The position numbers were made by a program, and so were the translations under genes. 64,000 nt of DNA from Bacteroidales bacterium (GTDB lineage: Bacteria; Bacteroidota; Bacteroidia; Bacteroidales; UBA4417), in the NCBI GenBank assembly GCA_016707785.1, contig JADJGZ010000001.1:381200-445199 (forward strand). Reading direction: 5' to 3'. The notes below the pieces were generated by a model. That model ran no database searches. It saw only the letters and a program-made list of their open reading frames with translations, and was not told where the DNA came from. Below are positions 36,016 to 45,378 of the stretch, one piece after another (within the stretch, counting starts at the first letter, position 1; each line of letters opens with the position of its first letter).

Positions 36016-36122
36016 AGAATAATTTTCCAAATGTATAGTCCTGATTTTAGTTTACTTTTTCTGTAAACCTATTTCAGGACAAGACAAAAGGGTGGCCGGG
36101 TACAAACCCACATTCAAGGCAA

Positions 36123-36857
36123 CTACTTCTTTTTCTCATTCTGAGATTCTTTCAGCTCCAGCGCTTCCTTTTTCTTTCTTTCTGCTGCTTTCGCCTTTTT
36201 ATTAAAAAAGCCTTTTAACAGGAAATTATGCTTCGCTGCCTCCATGTTTTCATCCAGGCCTTTAGAACTTTTTTTCAGGTTCACCATAGTTTGGGTCAGG
36301 TTGTCAGCAATGGTTGAATCCTGGATCAGCCTTCCCAATGTTCCGTTTCCACTGTTAATCTTGTACATTATCTCAGCAAGTTGCTGTGAGATTATTTCAG
36401 CATATCCCGCTGTAATCTGGAGACTTGCCATGATGGCATCAGTTTCGATAGGCTCAGCCGATGGTAATCTTTGCCCTTCTTTTACAACTGCGGCTTCAGT
36501 ACTTCCCTGGGTAATTACCAGCAAGCGGTCACCAATCAGACCTTCGGAGCCAATGGCTACCTCACTATCTGTCTTGATGAATTTTTTCACATCCTTCCTG
36601 ATCAGCATATCAATTTTGACGGTCGAATCGTTAATGATGGTGATATTATCAACCGTTCCTACATTGATACCAGAAAACCGGATATTATTTCCAACCTGCA
36701 ATCCACTAACATTATAGAAAGTAGAAGTCAATTTTATTACCGGATCGAAGAGGTTTTTCTGTTTCCCGATGATAAATATGGCAAGGATGAAAATTGCCAG
36801 TCCGCCAGTGATAAACATCCCCAGCCTGACTTTAAACTTTTGACTATGTGTATCCAT
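36123..36857 (-). CDS. mlaD: MlaD-like MCE-domain lipid transporter subunit
   Basis: A 244-residue protein: one N-terminal membrane helix (about 12-30), one MCE domain (about 38-115) with VSGLQVGNNIRFSGINVGTV and GSEGLIGDRLLVI, then a helical region and a basic lysine-rich tail. It is the periplasmic substrate-binding subunit of a Mla-type phospholipid ABC transporter. It follows mlaF by 48 bp and completes an mlaE-mlaF-mlaD operon. Confidence 0.9.
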   Translation of the reverse strand: MDTHSQKFKVRLGMFITGGLAIFILAIFIIGKQKNLFDPVIKLTSTFYNVSGLQVGNNIRFSGINVGTVDNITIINDSTVKIDMLIRKDVKKFIKTDSEVAIGSEGLIGDRLLVITQGSTEAAVVKEGQRLPSAEPIETDAIMASLQITAGYAEIISQQLAEIMYKINSGNGTLGRLIQDSTIADNLTQTMVNLKKSSKGLDENMEAAKHNFLLKGFFNKKAKAAERKKKEALELKESQNEKKK

Positions 36858-36905
36858 TTCTGTTTCAGTTGTATAGTTAGTATCCTTAGGAGCCTAAACT
36901 CCTGC

Positions 36906-37688
36906 TTAATGAAAGAATGCTTTAATGATTGGATCGGAAGATGTTTCGAAAACCTTGGGCTTACCTTGCATATAAACTCCTCCATCCTGCAGCATAATGA
37001 TCCTGTCTGCTGTTTTCCTGGCGCAATCCATGTCATGAGTAATGATGATTGAGGAAGTTTTATACTTTTCCCTTACATCGTTAATCAGGGAGCTGATTTC
37101 ATCAGAGGTTATCGGATCGAGCCCGGTGGTAGGTTCATCATAAAGAACGATTTTCGGATCCACCACCAGGGTCCGGGCCAGGCTGATTCTTTTACGCATC
37201 CCACCAGATAATTGGGAGGGCATCTTATGTAAGGCATCTGATAATCCAACATTATCAAGTACTTCTTCCACTTTCTCCTTAATTTCAAGTGCCGTGAGAT
37301 GTTTTTTCATCCTAATCAATGGGAACTCGAGGTTTTGTTTCACAGTCATAGAATCATACAAAGCACCACTCTGAAACAGGAATCCAATTTTTTCCCTGAT
37401 TTCACCCATTTCATTCCGGCTAAGAGAAGTCACATCTTTCCCGAACACGTGTATGGTTCCGCTTTCCGACTGTAAGAGCCCGACAATGCACTTTATCAGC
37501 ACTGATTTACCACTTCCCGATTTTCCGAGAACCACCAGGTTTTCAAAACTTTCCAGTTTTAAGGAAACATCGTTAAGCACTTCCTGGTTCCCAAAAGACA
37601 TTTTCAGGTGTTCGATTTCAATCACGGGTCCATCCGATGAAAAATCATCAGGATCTGATTGTACCGATTTTAATTGAATGTCTTTCAT
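36906..37688 (-). CDS. mlaF: MlaF-like ABC transporter ATPase
   Basis: A 260-residue ATP-binding subunit: Walker A GKSGSGKS, Q-loop FLFQSGALYDSMTV, signature LSGGMRKRISLARTL, Walker B IVLYDEPTTGLDP and H-loop IIITHDMD. The SGALYDSMTV and GGMRKR motifs are typical of the Mla/Ttg2A group. Its start overlaps the end of mlaE by 4 bp (translational coupling). Confidence 0.95.
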   Translation of the reverse strand: MKDIQLKSVQSDPDDFSSDGPVIEIEHLKMSFGNQEVLNDVSLKLESFENLVVLGKSGSGKSVLIKCIVGLLQSESGTIHVFGKDVTSLSRNEMGEIREKIGFLFQSGALYDSMTVKQNLEFPLIRMKKHLTALEIKEKVEEVLDNVGLSDALHKMPSQLSGGMRKRISLARTLVVDPKIVLYDEPTTGLDPITSDEISSLINDVREKYKTSSIIITHDMDCARKTADRIIMLQDGGVYMQGKPKVFETSSDPIIKAFFH

Positions 37689-38590
37689 GGCATCAGCATA
37701 TCAGTAATTTGAACCGCAATCATATCAACAATAATGACGAGAAGTGAAGCCAGTACAACCGCTGAATTTGCAGCAATACCAACGCTTTCAGTACCACGTC
37801 CCGCAGTATATCCCTTGTAACAGCCCACCAATCCAATAACCGCACCGAAGAAAAATGATTTGATGATGGCCGGGAATAGATCCGTAAAATGCACATGACC
37901 AAAAGCCTGGGAGAAAAATAACACCAATGAGACATCCCCCTTGATATTAGCCCCTACCCAGCTGCCCAGTATCCCAAAAGCATCGGCATACAGGATGAGT
38001 AGCGGAATCATAAGCGTGGCAGCCCATACCCTTGTAACCACAAGGAACCGCATGGGATTGGTAGATGATACCTCCATGGCATCTATCTGCTCTGTTACCC
38101 TCATGGAGCCTAATTCTGCACCCATTCCGGAACCTATTTTTCCTGCACAAATGAGGGCAGTGATCACAGGCCCCATTTCCCGGATAAGTGATACTGCAAC
38201 CATCCCCGGCAAGAGCGTAACTGCACCAAAATCAACCAGTACCGGTCGGGATTGAATAGTGAGAACCAATCCCATAATCGCCCCGGTAATTGATACCAGC
38301 GGTAAAGATTTGTAACCAATCTGGAAACACTGCCTGAAAAATTCCCTGAATTCAAAGTTTCGAGAAAATGTTTCCTGAACAATGCGACTTATAAAGAGCG
38401 TTACATTTGCAATATCTGTAAGAAAGGTATTGGCTTTCTCTGTTTTCTCAATGGTTTTTTCACTCAGCCTGATAATGTGTTTTTTAGCGTGCTGAATATT
38501 GGGGAGTACCTTGATGACAGGTAGGATCTTTTTCATGTATGCACAATTAGTTTTCATCCTCCCTGTATCATTCCATCTTTCAATGACCAT
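37685..38590 (-). CDS. mlaE: MlaE-like permease
   Basis: Inner-membrane permease of up to 301 residues. The core has about five membrane helices with the family motifs LVSITGAIMGLVLTIQS, REMGPVITALICAGKIGSGM, GAELGSMRVTEQIDAMEV and GCYKGYTAGRGTESVG. The first 18 residues may be over-called; Met-19 (38536) is an alternative. It leads the mla operon and is controlled by a 21-bp direct-repeat promoter at 38671-38734, linking phospholipid transport to the inferred stress regulon. Confidence 0.93.
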   Translation of the reverse strand: MVIERWNDTGRMKTNCAYMKKILPVIKVLPNIQHAKKHIIRLSEKTIEKTEKANTFLTDIANVTLFISRIVQETFSRNFEFREFFRQCFQIGYKSLPLVSITGAIMGLVLTIQSRPVLVDFGAVTLLPGMVAVSLIREMGPVITALICAGKIGSGMGAELGSMRVTEQIDAMEVSSTNPMRFLVVTRVWAATLMIPLLILYADAFGILGSWVGANIKGDVSLVLFFSQAFGHVHFTDLFPAIIKSFFFGAVIGLVGCYKGYTAGRGTESVGIAANSAVVLASLLVIIVDMIAVQITDMLMP

Positions 38591-38670
38591 TCCTGGAAAT
38601 GAAGATTGTCTGCAAAACAGATACCGGAGGACTAGTTATAAGCAGCCGGTCATTCCTTTAAATCACAATA

Positions 38671-38734
38671 CAAAGGTGCATTCTCCGAATACTGCTTCAG
38701 TTACACTAATTTTAGTATTAATTACATCTTTCAC
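38671..38734 (-). promoter_or_regulatory. 21-bp direct-repeat promoter, mla operon
   Basis: Minus-strand reading: GTGAAAGATGTAA (38722-38734), 8 bp, AAAATTAGTGTAA (38701-38713), 22 bp, -7 element CACCTTTG (38671-38678). The context GCACCTTTGTA around the -7 is nearly the same as at the csbD promoter. Confidence 0.83.
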
Positions 38735-38984
38735 ACATTTAACGTACCCGGATGCATGAATTTGATTACAGAAATCAAGCAGCAGTAAACCCTCAAAGGC
38801 TATTCCCCGGTATCAAAAACAAATGGAATTGAGTTGCCCACTTTATTGGTCAAAATAGCCTGATGAAAAATAATTTTACTGTAAAATAAAATTTTCAAGT
38901 TTTTATAATACTCATATACAGATAGTTAACTCATATACTATTTAGATTGAATATAAATTGTGGTACTGTAATACCTAAATAGAA

Positions 38985-39012
38985 TTGGCTATCTTATTAA
39001 TGTGTAACTTTG
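38985..39012 (+). promoter_or_regulatory. Housekeeping-type promoter of PL9-cadherin gene
   Basis: TTG (38985-38987), 17 bp, then TAACTTTG (39005-39012), a match to the Bacteroidota TAnnTTTG element. It leaves a leader of about 140 bp. The rest of 38735-38984 shows no gene. Confidence 0.6.
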
Positions 39013-39155
39013 TATTGTTTAAGTTTTAACACGCATACGTTCAACAAGGAATATTTTTCTGATTGCATTAAAATAAGAATTAACCCGAAGTAAATTCGGA
39101 ATCAAGATTCCTTGTTTCACTACTTTTTACTGCTCATTTTACTAACCCAACTAAA

Positions 39156-42100
39156 ATGAAAACTCGACCCACTTGGCTTACCATCACGAACTGCGCCCTG
39201 CAGTTAAACTCAAATAAACCGGTAGCTGAAGTATCATTTCTCAGCATTGCAAACCGTCTGAAAACAATAATCTTCCTTCTTCTTACCCTTACAATGTCAT
39301 TTTACTCTGCAGGAGTTTTTGCGAGTAAGTACTACATTTCCCCTACGGGTAACGACAACAATACAGGCACAATTACTTCTCCTTTTTTCAATCTGAATAA
39401 AGCCTGGACAAAGGTTTTATCAGGGGATACCATTTATGTTCGTGGAGGCACTTATAACTATACAGTTGTGCAGCGCATGCAGAACAAAAGTGGTACTGCT
39501 GCCAATCCCATCAGGGTTTTGGCCTATCCAAACGAAAAACCGGTATTCAGTTTCGGACTTGGGAATTTCACCGCAGCCACCATTGCCGTTGCGACAGGCT
39601 GGTCAAGCTACCTTCACATTCGTGGATTAAGAATCACCAAACTTCCACAGGTTTCCGACTGTAACATTGGTTTTATGCTGGCATCCAGCTCCAATAATTG
39701 TACGATTGAAAATTGCGAGATTGATCGGATTGGCGGTTATGGCTTCACGATCTCTAGCAGCTGTGATAATAATCTGATTCTGAACTGTGATTCCCATCAT
39801 AATGAGGACCCGATTTCTGCCACGCCTTATGATGGTTCAAATGGTTTTGGGATGACCAACAATACGACCTCAGACAATAATATTTTCAGGGGTTGCAGGG
39901 CTTGGTTCAACAGTGATGATGGATTCGACTTTTTCGGCAGTAATACTTATGTTACTCTTGACAACTGCTGGTCCTTCCTTAATGGATATTCTCCGGTTAA
40001 TATGTCTCATACAGGCAATGGAAGTGGGTTCAAACTTGGGCCCAATACCAATGGAGTCATTACCACTCAGCTGAGGAAACTCACAAACTGCCTTGCTTAC
40101 GACAATTACCTGAATGGTTTTGATGAAAACTTTAATAGTAATGGTCTGAATCACTTTCCGAGTACATTATATAATTGTACTGCTTTCAGGAATAACGGAT
40201 GTGGTTTCTATTACCAGAAGTTTTCTGATGCACATATTCTAAAGAACAATTCTGCTTATTTAAACGGAACCAATGCCTCAGTAAATGTAGCCTCTGTGAA
40301 CCAGTACAATACATGGAACGGGGGAGTCACACTTAATGGTGCAGACTTTGTAACAACTGATACAACCGGGATGGCCGGAGCCAGGCAGGCTGATGGCAGT
40401 TTACCGGTTTTAAATTTCCTGCGTCTTGCATCCACTTCTGACCTCATTAATGCCGGTGTAAATGTTGGTTTACCTTATACAGGTACAGCTCCTGATATGG
40501 GGGTATTTGAATCAACAGGAACAAGTAATCAGGCGCCTGTCATCCTCAATCAGAGCTTTACACTGAACGAAAATGCAGCAAATGGAACAACAGTCGGTAC
40601 GGTAGTAGCTACTGATCCTAATGTGGGTCAGACCCTCACCTATTCCATACTATCAGGCAATACAAATAATGCTTTTTCCATCGTTGCCACTACTGGTATC
40701 ATAAAAGTCGCTACTTCTACAGCCCTCAATTTTGAAGTAACTCCATCCTTTGCGCTGGTAGTAAAAGTTATGGATAATGGAACGGGAACATTGAGCAGCC
40801 AGGCAACAGTAACTGTAGCGCTGGCAAATGTTAACGAACCCCCGGTTGTTAACAACCAATCCTTCAGTATTATTCAGTTATCGCCAAACGGAACCCTTGT
40901 TGGGACTGTTGTTGCTACTGATCCGGACGCCGGGCAAACCAAAACTTTTTCCATCACTGCCGGAAATACCAGTACCGCATTCGCAATCAATGCATCTTCA
41001 GGAGCAATAACAATTGCCAACAGCAGCATTGTGAATTTCGCTACAAACCCGTTGTTTTCCCTCACGGTTAAGGTTACTGATAATGGTACCGGAAGTTTGT
41101 TTGATGATGCCATAATATCCATCAATGTTCTCCAGGGCACTAATCTTCCACCGGTGATTGTTAACCAAACATTCACCTTAAATGAAAATGCTGCAAATGG
41201 TGCAACAGTGGGCACGGTAGTGGCTACTGACCCTAATGCGGGTCAGGCCCTCACCTACTCTATATTATCAGGCAATACAAATAATGCCTTTACTATTGTA
41301 GCCACTACAGGTATCATTAAAGTAGCTACATCCACAGCCCTCAATTTTGAAGTAACCCCTTCCTTTGCGCTGGTAGTAAAAGTTATGGATAATGGAACGG
41401 GAACATTGAGCAGCCAGGCAACAGTAACTGTAGCGCTGACTAATGTTAACGAACCCCCGGTTGTTAACAACCAATCCTTCAGTATTATTCAGTTATCGCC
41501 AAACGGAACCCTTGTTGGGACTGTTGTTGCTACAGATCCGGACGCCGGGCAAACCAAAACCTTTTCCATCACCGCCGGAAATACCAGTACCGCATTCGCA
41601 ATCAATGCATCTTCAGGCGCTATTACTGTTGCCAACAGCAGCATCCTGAATTATGCCACAAACCCGTTGTTTTCCCTTACTGTTAAGGTAACTGACAATG
41701 GTACCGGAAGCTTGTTTGATGATGCCATTATTACCATTAATGTACTCCAGGGTACTAACCTTCCGCCAGTGATTGTAAACCAATCATTCTCATTAAATGA
41801 AAATTCAGTCAATGGCACTACCGTAGGGACAGTGGTTGCGACTGACCCAAATTCAGGGCAGACCCTCACCTACTCTATTATATCCGGAAACATCAACAGT
41901 GCATTTTCAATTGTGGCTGCTACCGGTGTTATTAAGGTTGCCACTTCTACAGCGCTCAATTATGAAACAACACCGGCTTTTGCACTGGTTGTGAAAGTGC
42001 AGGACAATGGTACCGGTGCATTGAGCAGTCAGGCTACTGTCAATATTTCACTAAATAATGTGAATGAGCCACCAGTTGTAAACAATCAAACATTCAGTAT

Positions 42101-43541
42101 TGTCCATTTATCACCAAACGGGACATTCGTTGGAAGTGTTGTTGCAACAGATCCGGATGCAGGCCAGACAAAGACTTACTCTATCACTGCGGGAAATACT
42201 GGCACTGCATTTGCCATTAATCCATCTACAGGGGCTATTTATGTGGCAAACAGCATCTTAGTGAATTCCTCTTCAAATCCACTTTATTCCCTGACTGTTA
42301 AAGTTACTGACAATGGCACAGGAAGCCTTTTTGATGATGCAGTCATTACCATCAACGTTTTACCGGCGACTAATCTTCCACCGGTGATCAGCAATCAAAC
42401 TTTCTCCATTAATGAGAATTCACCTAATGGAACCACAGTCGGTATTGTTGTAGCCTCTGATCCAAATGCAGGCCAATTATTGAGTTATGTGATTCTTTCA
42501 GGAAATACAGGAGGTGTTTTCGCAATTAATTCTGCCACCGGAAAATTAATTGTAACTAATTCATCTTTACTTAATTATGAATCTACACCTAGTTATTCAC
42601 TCAGTGTTAAAGTTACTGATAACGCAACAGTTCCCCTTTCAGCCACGGCTACTATCACAGTGAACTTAATTAATTTAAATGATAAGCCTGTAATAGGCAA
42701 TCAGTCATTCAGTGTTGCTGAATTTGCACCTAACGGTTCACTGGTAAGCACCATAGTTGCCACCGACCCTGATGCCGGGCAAGTTTTAACTTTTTCGATA
42801 ACAGGTGGTAATACCAGTAATGCCTTCTCTATTAACTCCACCACGGGTAAACTCTATGTTAACAACAGTAGTGCTCTCAATTATTCCAGCACACCTGTTT
42901 TCTACCTCAAAGTGAAAGCCAGGGATAATGGTGCCGGAAACCTATCCTCCACCGGGACAATGACCATTAATGTAATTAGCAGTAAATCAGTCCCAACCAT
43001 TTCCATAGTTACAACTCCACTCAACACCATTATTGTGGGGGATACCTATTCCTATGATATGGTATGCCTTTCCAGTAACCAGGAACTGGTAAACTACAGC
43101 ATAGAAAACCTGCCTGAATGGCTAACTTTTACTGACAATCAAAATGGAACTGCATCTTTAGCCGGGACGCCTGGAATGGATGATATTGGAAGCCACCAGG
43201 TTCTTTTGAAGGGGTTTACTGCCTCAGGTGAAGTGACTCAAACCTTTGGCATTGAGGTCCGGAATTCAAGTGTTTCAGGTGAATTCGCACAAGTGTCCAA
43301 TTCAATGCATATCTTTCCTAATCCAGTTACTGATGGTACATTGAATATCAAATTCGATGAACCTATCATTGAAAGTGTTGAACTTATCTTATTGGACATG
43401 TCAGGTAGAGCCCTTATTAACAGGCAATATTCAGATATGAGCACCATTTCTTTAGATGTTTCTTCTTTCCCCCCTGCGATTTACCTTGTTAAAATCAAAT
43501 CTCTAAGATTCAATTCCACGGAGAAATTTGTCAAGAGGTAA
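39156..43541 (+). CDS. Secreted PL9-type pectate-lyase-like protein with cadherin repeats and T9SS tail
   Basis: A 1461-residue exported protein. A hydrophobic export signal (residues about 37-56) leads to a right-handed beta-helix domain (about 58-455). Its motif DDGFDFF (Asp-254, 255, 258) and GSGFKLG (Lys-293) reproduce the calcium-binding aspartates and catalytic lysine spacing of family PL9 pectate lyases. Eight cadherin-like domains follow (about 460-1275), each opening with a NQSF/NQTF strand and containing VVATDPDAGQ or a variant. Next are an Ig-like putative-binding domain (about 1280-1380) and a type A T9SS sorting domain (MHIFPNPVTDG start, AIYLVKI end). It is probably a cell-surface or released polysaccharide lyase. 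A terminator follows. Confidence 0.85.
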   Translation: MKTRPTWLTITNCALQLNSNKPVAEVSFLSIANRLKTIIFLLLTLTMSFYSAGVFASKYYISPTGNDNNTGTITSPFFNLNKAWTKVLSGDTIYVRGGTYNYTVVQRMQNKSGTAANPIRVLAYPNEKPVFSFGLGNFTAATIAVATGWSSYLHIRGLRITKLPQVSDCNIGFMLASSSNNCTIENCEIDRIGGYGFTISSSCDNNLILNCDSHHNEDPISATPYDGSNGFGMTNNTTSDNNIFRGCRAWFNSDDGFDFFGSNTYVTLDNCWSFLNGYSPVNMSHTGNGSGFKLGPNTNGVITTQLRKLTNCLAYDNYLNGFDENFNSNGLNHFPSTLYNCTAFRNNGCGFYYQKFSDAHILKNNSAYLNGTNASVNVASVNQYNTWNGGVTLNGADFVTTDTTGMAGARQADGSLPVLNFLRLASTSDLINAGVNVGLPYTGTAPDMGVFESTGTSNQAPVILNQSFTLNENAANGTTVGTVVATDPNVGQTLTYSILSGNTNNAFSIVATTGIIKVATSTALNFEVTPSFALVVKVMDNGTGTLSSQATVTVALANVNEPPVVNNQSFSIIQLSPNGTLVGTVVATDPDAGQTKTFSITAGNTSTAFAINASSGAITIANSSIVNFATNPLFSLTVKVTDNGTGSLFDDAIISINVLQGTNLPPVIVNQTFTLNENAANGATVGTVVATDPNAGQALTYSILSGNTNNAFTIVATTGIIKVATSTALNFEVTPSFALVVKVMDNGTGTLSSQATVTVALTNVNEPPVVNNQSFSIIQLSPNGTLVGTVVATDPDAGQTKTFSITAGNTSTAFAINASSGAITVANSSILNYATNPLFSLTVKVTDNGTGSLFDDAIITINVLQGTNLPPVIVNQSFSLNENSVNGTTVGTVVATDPNSGQTLTYSIISGNINSAFSIVAATGVIKVATSTALNYETTPAFALVVKVQDNGTGALSSQATVNISLNNVNEPPVVNNQTFSIVHLSPNGTFVGSVVATDPDAGQTKTYSITAGNTGTAFAINPSTGAIYVANSILVNSSSNPLYSLTVKVTDNGTGSLFDDAVITINVLPATNLPPVISNQTFSINENSPNGTTVGIVVASDPNAGQLLSYVILSGNTGGVFAINSATGKLIVTNSSLLNYESTPSYSLSVKVTDNATVPLSATATITVNLINLNDKPVIGNQSFSVAEFAPNGSLVSTIVATDPDAGQVLTFSITGGNTSNAFSINSTTGKLYVNNSSALNYSSTPVFYLKVKARDNGAGNLSSTGTMTINVISSKSVPTISIVTTPLNTIIVGDTYSYDMVCLSSNQELVNYSIENLPEWLTFTDNQNGTASLAGTPGMDDIGSHQVLLKGFTASGEVTQTFGIEVRNSSVSGEFAQVSNSMHIFPNPVTDGTLNIKFDEPIIESVELILLDMSGRALINRQYSDMSTISLDVSSFPPAIYLVKIKSLRFNSTEKFVKR
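40535..42370. repeat. Three 615-bp double-cadherin coding repeats
   Basis: The first two copies (about 40535-41149 and 41150-41764) are nearly identical; for example CCCCCGGTTGTTAACAACCA recurs 615 bp apart. The third (about 41765-42370) is more diverged. Each copy codes two cadherin-like domains, showing duplication of a two-domain block. Confidence 0.85.
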
Positions 43542-43564
43542 AAAAGCACAATCAATCCTTTTCA

Positions 43565-43597
43565 GAGCTACTGTTCAAATCAGTAGCTCTTTTTTTT
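43565..43597 (+). terminator. Rho-independent terminator
   Basis: Perfect 9-bp stem GAGCTACTG/CAGTAGCTC with a 7-base loop and eight T residues, 24 bp after the stop of the PL9-cadherin gene. Confidence 0.93.
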
Positions 43598-43612
43598 GAA
43601 CTTTATTGGCTT

Positions 43613-43679
43613 CGCAGGCCTGCGCCTTATTCCATACGTTGCTTTACAGGTGGAATTACCGTGGGTAGTTGGCGCCAAC
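43613..43679. other. GC-rich patch with two 12-bp palindromes
   Basis: CGCAGGCCTGCG (43613-43624) and GTTGGCGCCAAC (43668-43679) are perfect palindromes inside a GC-rich spacer between convergent genes. This is unlike the surrounding base composition. No ORF fits. It may be the remnant of a mobile or REP-like element. Confidence 0.4.
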
Positions 43680-43744
43680 CGGGGGGCCGCTCTCATTAAC
43701 TCACAAGCATTCCTCAGCCACGGCACCAAGAGTAAAAATCCAGA

Positions 43745-45223
43745 TTAAAGTCCGAATACAGTCCTGTAATGAAACCCATAGATGGTATATTCAATAGCAT
43801 CAGCCAGGGATCCGGGCCGCTTGCGCAGCGTCCAGAAAAGAAACCTCCAGTATTCCCTTCTTCCTTCCTTAAGCAGGCCTAAGATTATGACAGATTTTAG
43901 AAATCCCATGATTTTCTGTGAGTTGATCCTTACATGTCCAATATTTGGAGGCTCATAGTTCATAAGCAATCTTCTGATTCTATCGTAATAAGGCTTTGTG
44001 GTATAAATTTCCTGGATGATCATTTTATACCCCTCAAGCAGCAAATCATTGTTCATTCGTGGGATGAAATTCATTGACTGATCTGTGTTATTTCCAGAAC
44101 CTTCGTTAATCAGCCGGTCTTCAGCTTCCAGCCGTTTATAGAGCTTCGTGTTTTTGGGTGCATTCAGAAGACCAACCATTGCAGATACAATACCACTTTT
44201 CTGAATAAACTCAATTTGTTCTCTGAAAACCGTAGGCGGATCTTTATCGAATCCAACAATAAATCCACCTGAAACAATCAATCCGGCGCGTTGGATTGTA
44301 TGTATGCTTTGCAACATATTGCGGTTTCTGTTTTGAACCTTATTGCATTCCTCCAGCGATTCTTCGTCCGTTGTTTCAATCCCAATGAATGTGGAACTGA
44401 ATCCCGCTTCCGTCATCATCTTCAGTAACTCCTCATCATCGGCCAGATTTATTGAAGTTTGTGTATTAAACGAAAATGGGAAACGATGTGCCTGCATCCA
44501 GAGGATCAGCAACGGTAGCAATTTCGTTTTAATTTCATATTTATTGCCTATAAAGTTATCATCCACGATAAAAACGGATCCCCTCCAGTTCAGTGTATAC
44601 AAAGCTTCCAGCTCCCGGACCACTTGTGCAGGCTTTTTCATGCGTACTTTTTGCCCCAGAAGGGTTGTAATTTCGCAAAAATCGCATGCATATGGGCATC
44701 CTCTTGAAACCTGGATATTCATGAAAGCATAATCTTTCCTTGAAAGCAAATGATAATCAGGAATCGGACTCTGAGTTATATCGGCAAATTCATCAGATGA
44801 GTACACCTTTTGAGGAACTTTACCTGATGCAATATCCTGAAGGAATAAGGGCATTGTTATTTCGGCTTCATTCAGGACAAAATGATCAATGTCAGGATAA
44901 TTCTGATATTCCTGTGTGAAAAGTGGCCCACCGGCAACAACTTTTACACCGGCCTTCCTGCAAGTCACAATCACATTATCAACGGAGGCTTTCTGGATAT
45001 ACATGGCGCTGATAAAAACATAATCTGCCCATTGGATATCTAGCTGCAACAAAGGTGTCACATTCATATCCACCAGCTTTTTATTCCATGAAAGTGGCAG
45101 TAATGCAGAAACTGTAATCAGCCCGAGTGGAGGCACCGCCGCTTTCTTTGATATAAAACCCAGGGCGTGCTTATAACTCCAAAAAGAATCTGGATAAATC
45201 GGGTAAACCAATAGTATGTTCAT
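43745..45223 (-). CDS. B12-binding radical SAM enzyme (DUF4070 type)
   Basis: A 492-residue enzyme. The N-terminal cobalamin-binding Rossmann domain is about 1-140; the radical SAM domain (about 165-375) has the 4Fe-4S motif RGCPYACDFCE; the C-terminal part resembles DUF4070. Members methylate or rearrange lipids and natural products (the hopanoid methylase HpnP is one). The substrate cannot be told from sequence. It lies downstream of the GT4-toroid gene but has its own 21-bp direct-repeat promoter, so it is an independent member of the regulon. Confidence 0.85.
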   Translation of the reverse strand: MNILLVYPIYPDSFWSYKHALGFISKKAAVPPLGLITVSALLPLSWNKKLVDMNVTPLLQLDIQWADYVFISAMYIQKASVDNVIVTCRKAGVKVVAGGPLFTQEYQNYPDIDHFVLNEAEITMPLFLQDIASGKVPQKVYSSDEFADITQSPIPDYHLLSRKDYAFMNIQVSRGCPYACDFCEITTLLGQKVRMKKPAQVVRELEALYTLNWRGSVFIVDDNFIGNKYEIKTKLLPLLILWMQAHRFPFSFNTQTSINLADDEELLKMMTEAGFSSTFIGIETTDEESLEECNKVQNRNRNMLQSIHTIQRAGLIVSGGFIVGFDKDPPTVFREQIEFIQKSGIVSAMVGLLNAPKNTKLYKRLEAEDRLINEGSGNNTDQSMNFIPRMNNDLLLEGYKMIIQEIYTTKPYYDRIRRLLMNYEPPNIGHVRINSQKIMGFLKSVIILGLLKEGRREYWRFLFWTLRKRPGSLADAIEYTIYGFHYRTVFGL

Positions 45224-45286
45224 AAGATAGCCAATTATTCAACCGGAACGGATATCTGTATCGTTCAGTATGATACATTTTAACCA

Positions 45287-45350
45287 TAAAATTGCGTCAT
45301 AAGGGATTCAATTGAATTATACAATTCAATTGAATTTTTATACAATTCAC
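45287..45350 (-). promoter_or_regulatory. 21-bp direct-repeat promoter, radical SAM gene
   Basis: Minus-strand reading: GTGAATTGTATAA (45338-45350), 8 bp, TTGAATTGTATAA (45317-45329), 22 bp, -7 element CAATTTTA (45287-45294). The two repeats are identical in 11 of 13 positions, and AATTCAATTGAATT between them adds a palindrome. Confidence 0.82.
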
Positions 45351-45378
45351 ACCTTTTAAGAAGAAGAGCAGTAAACTT

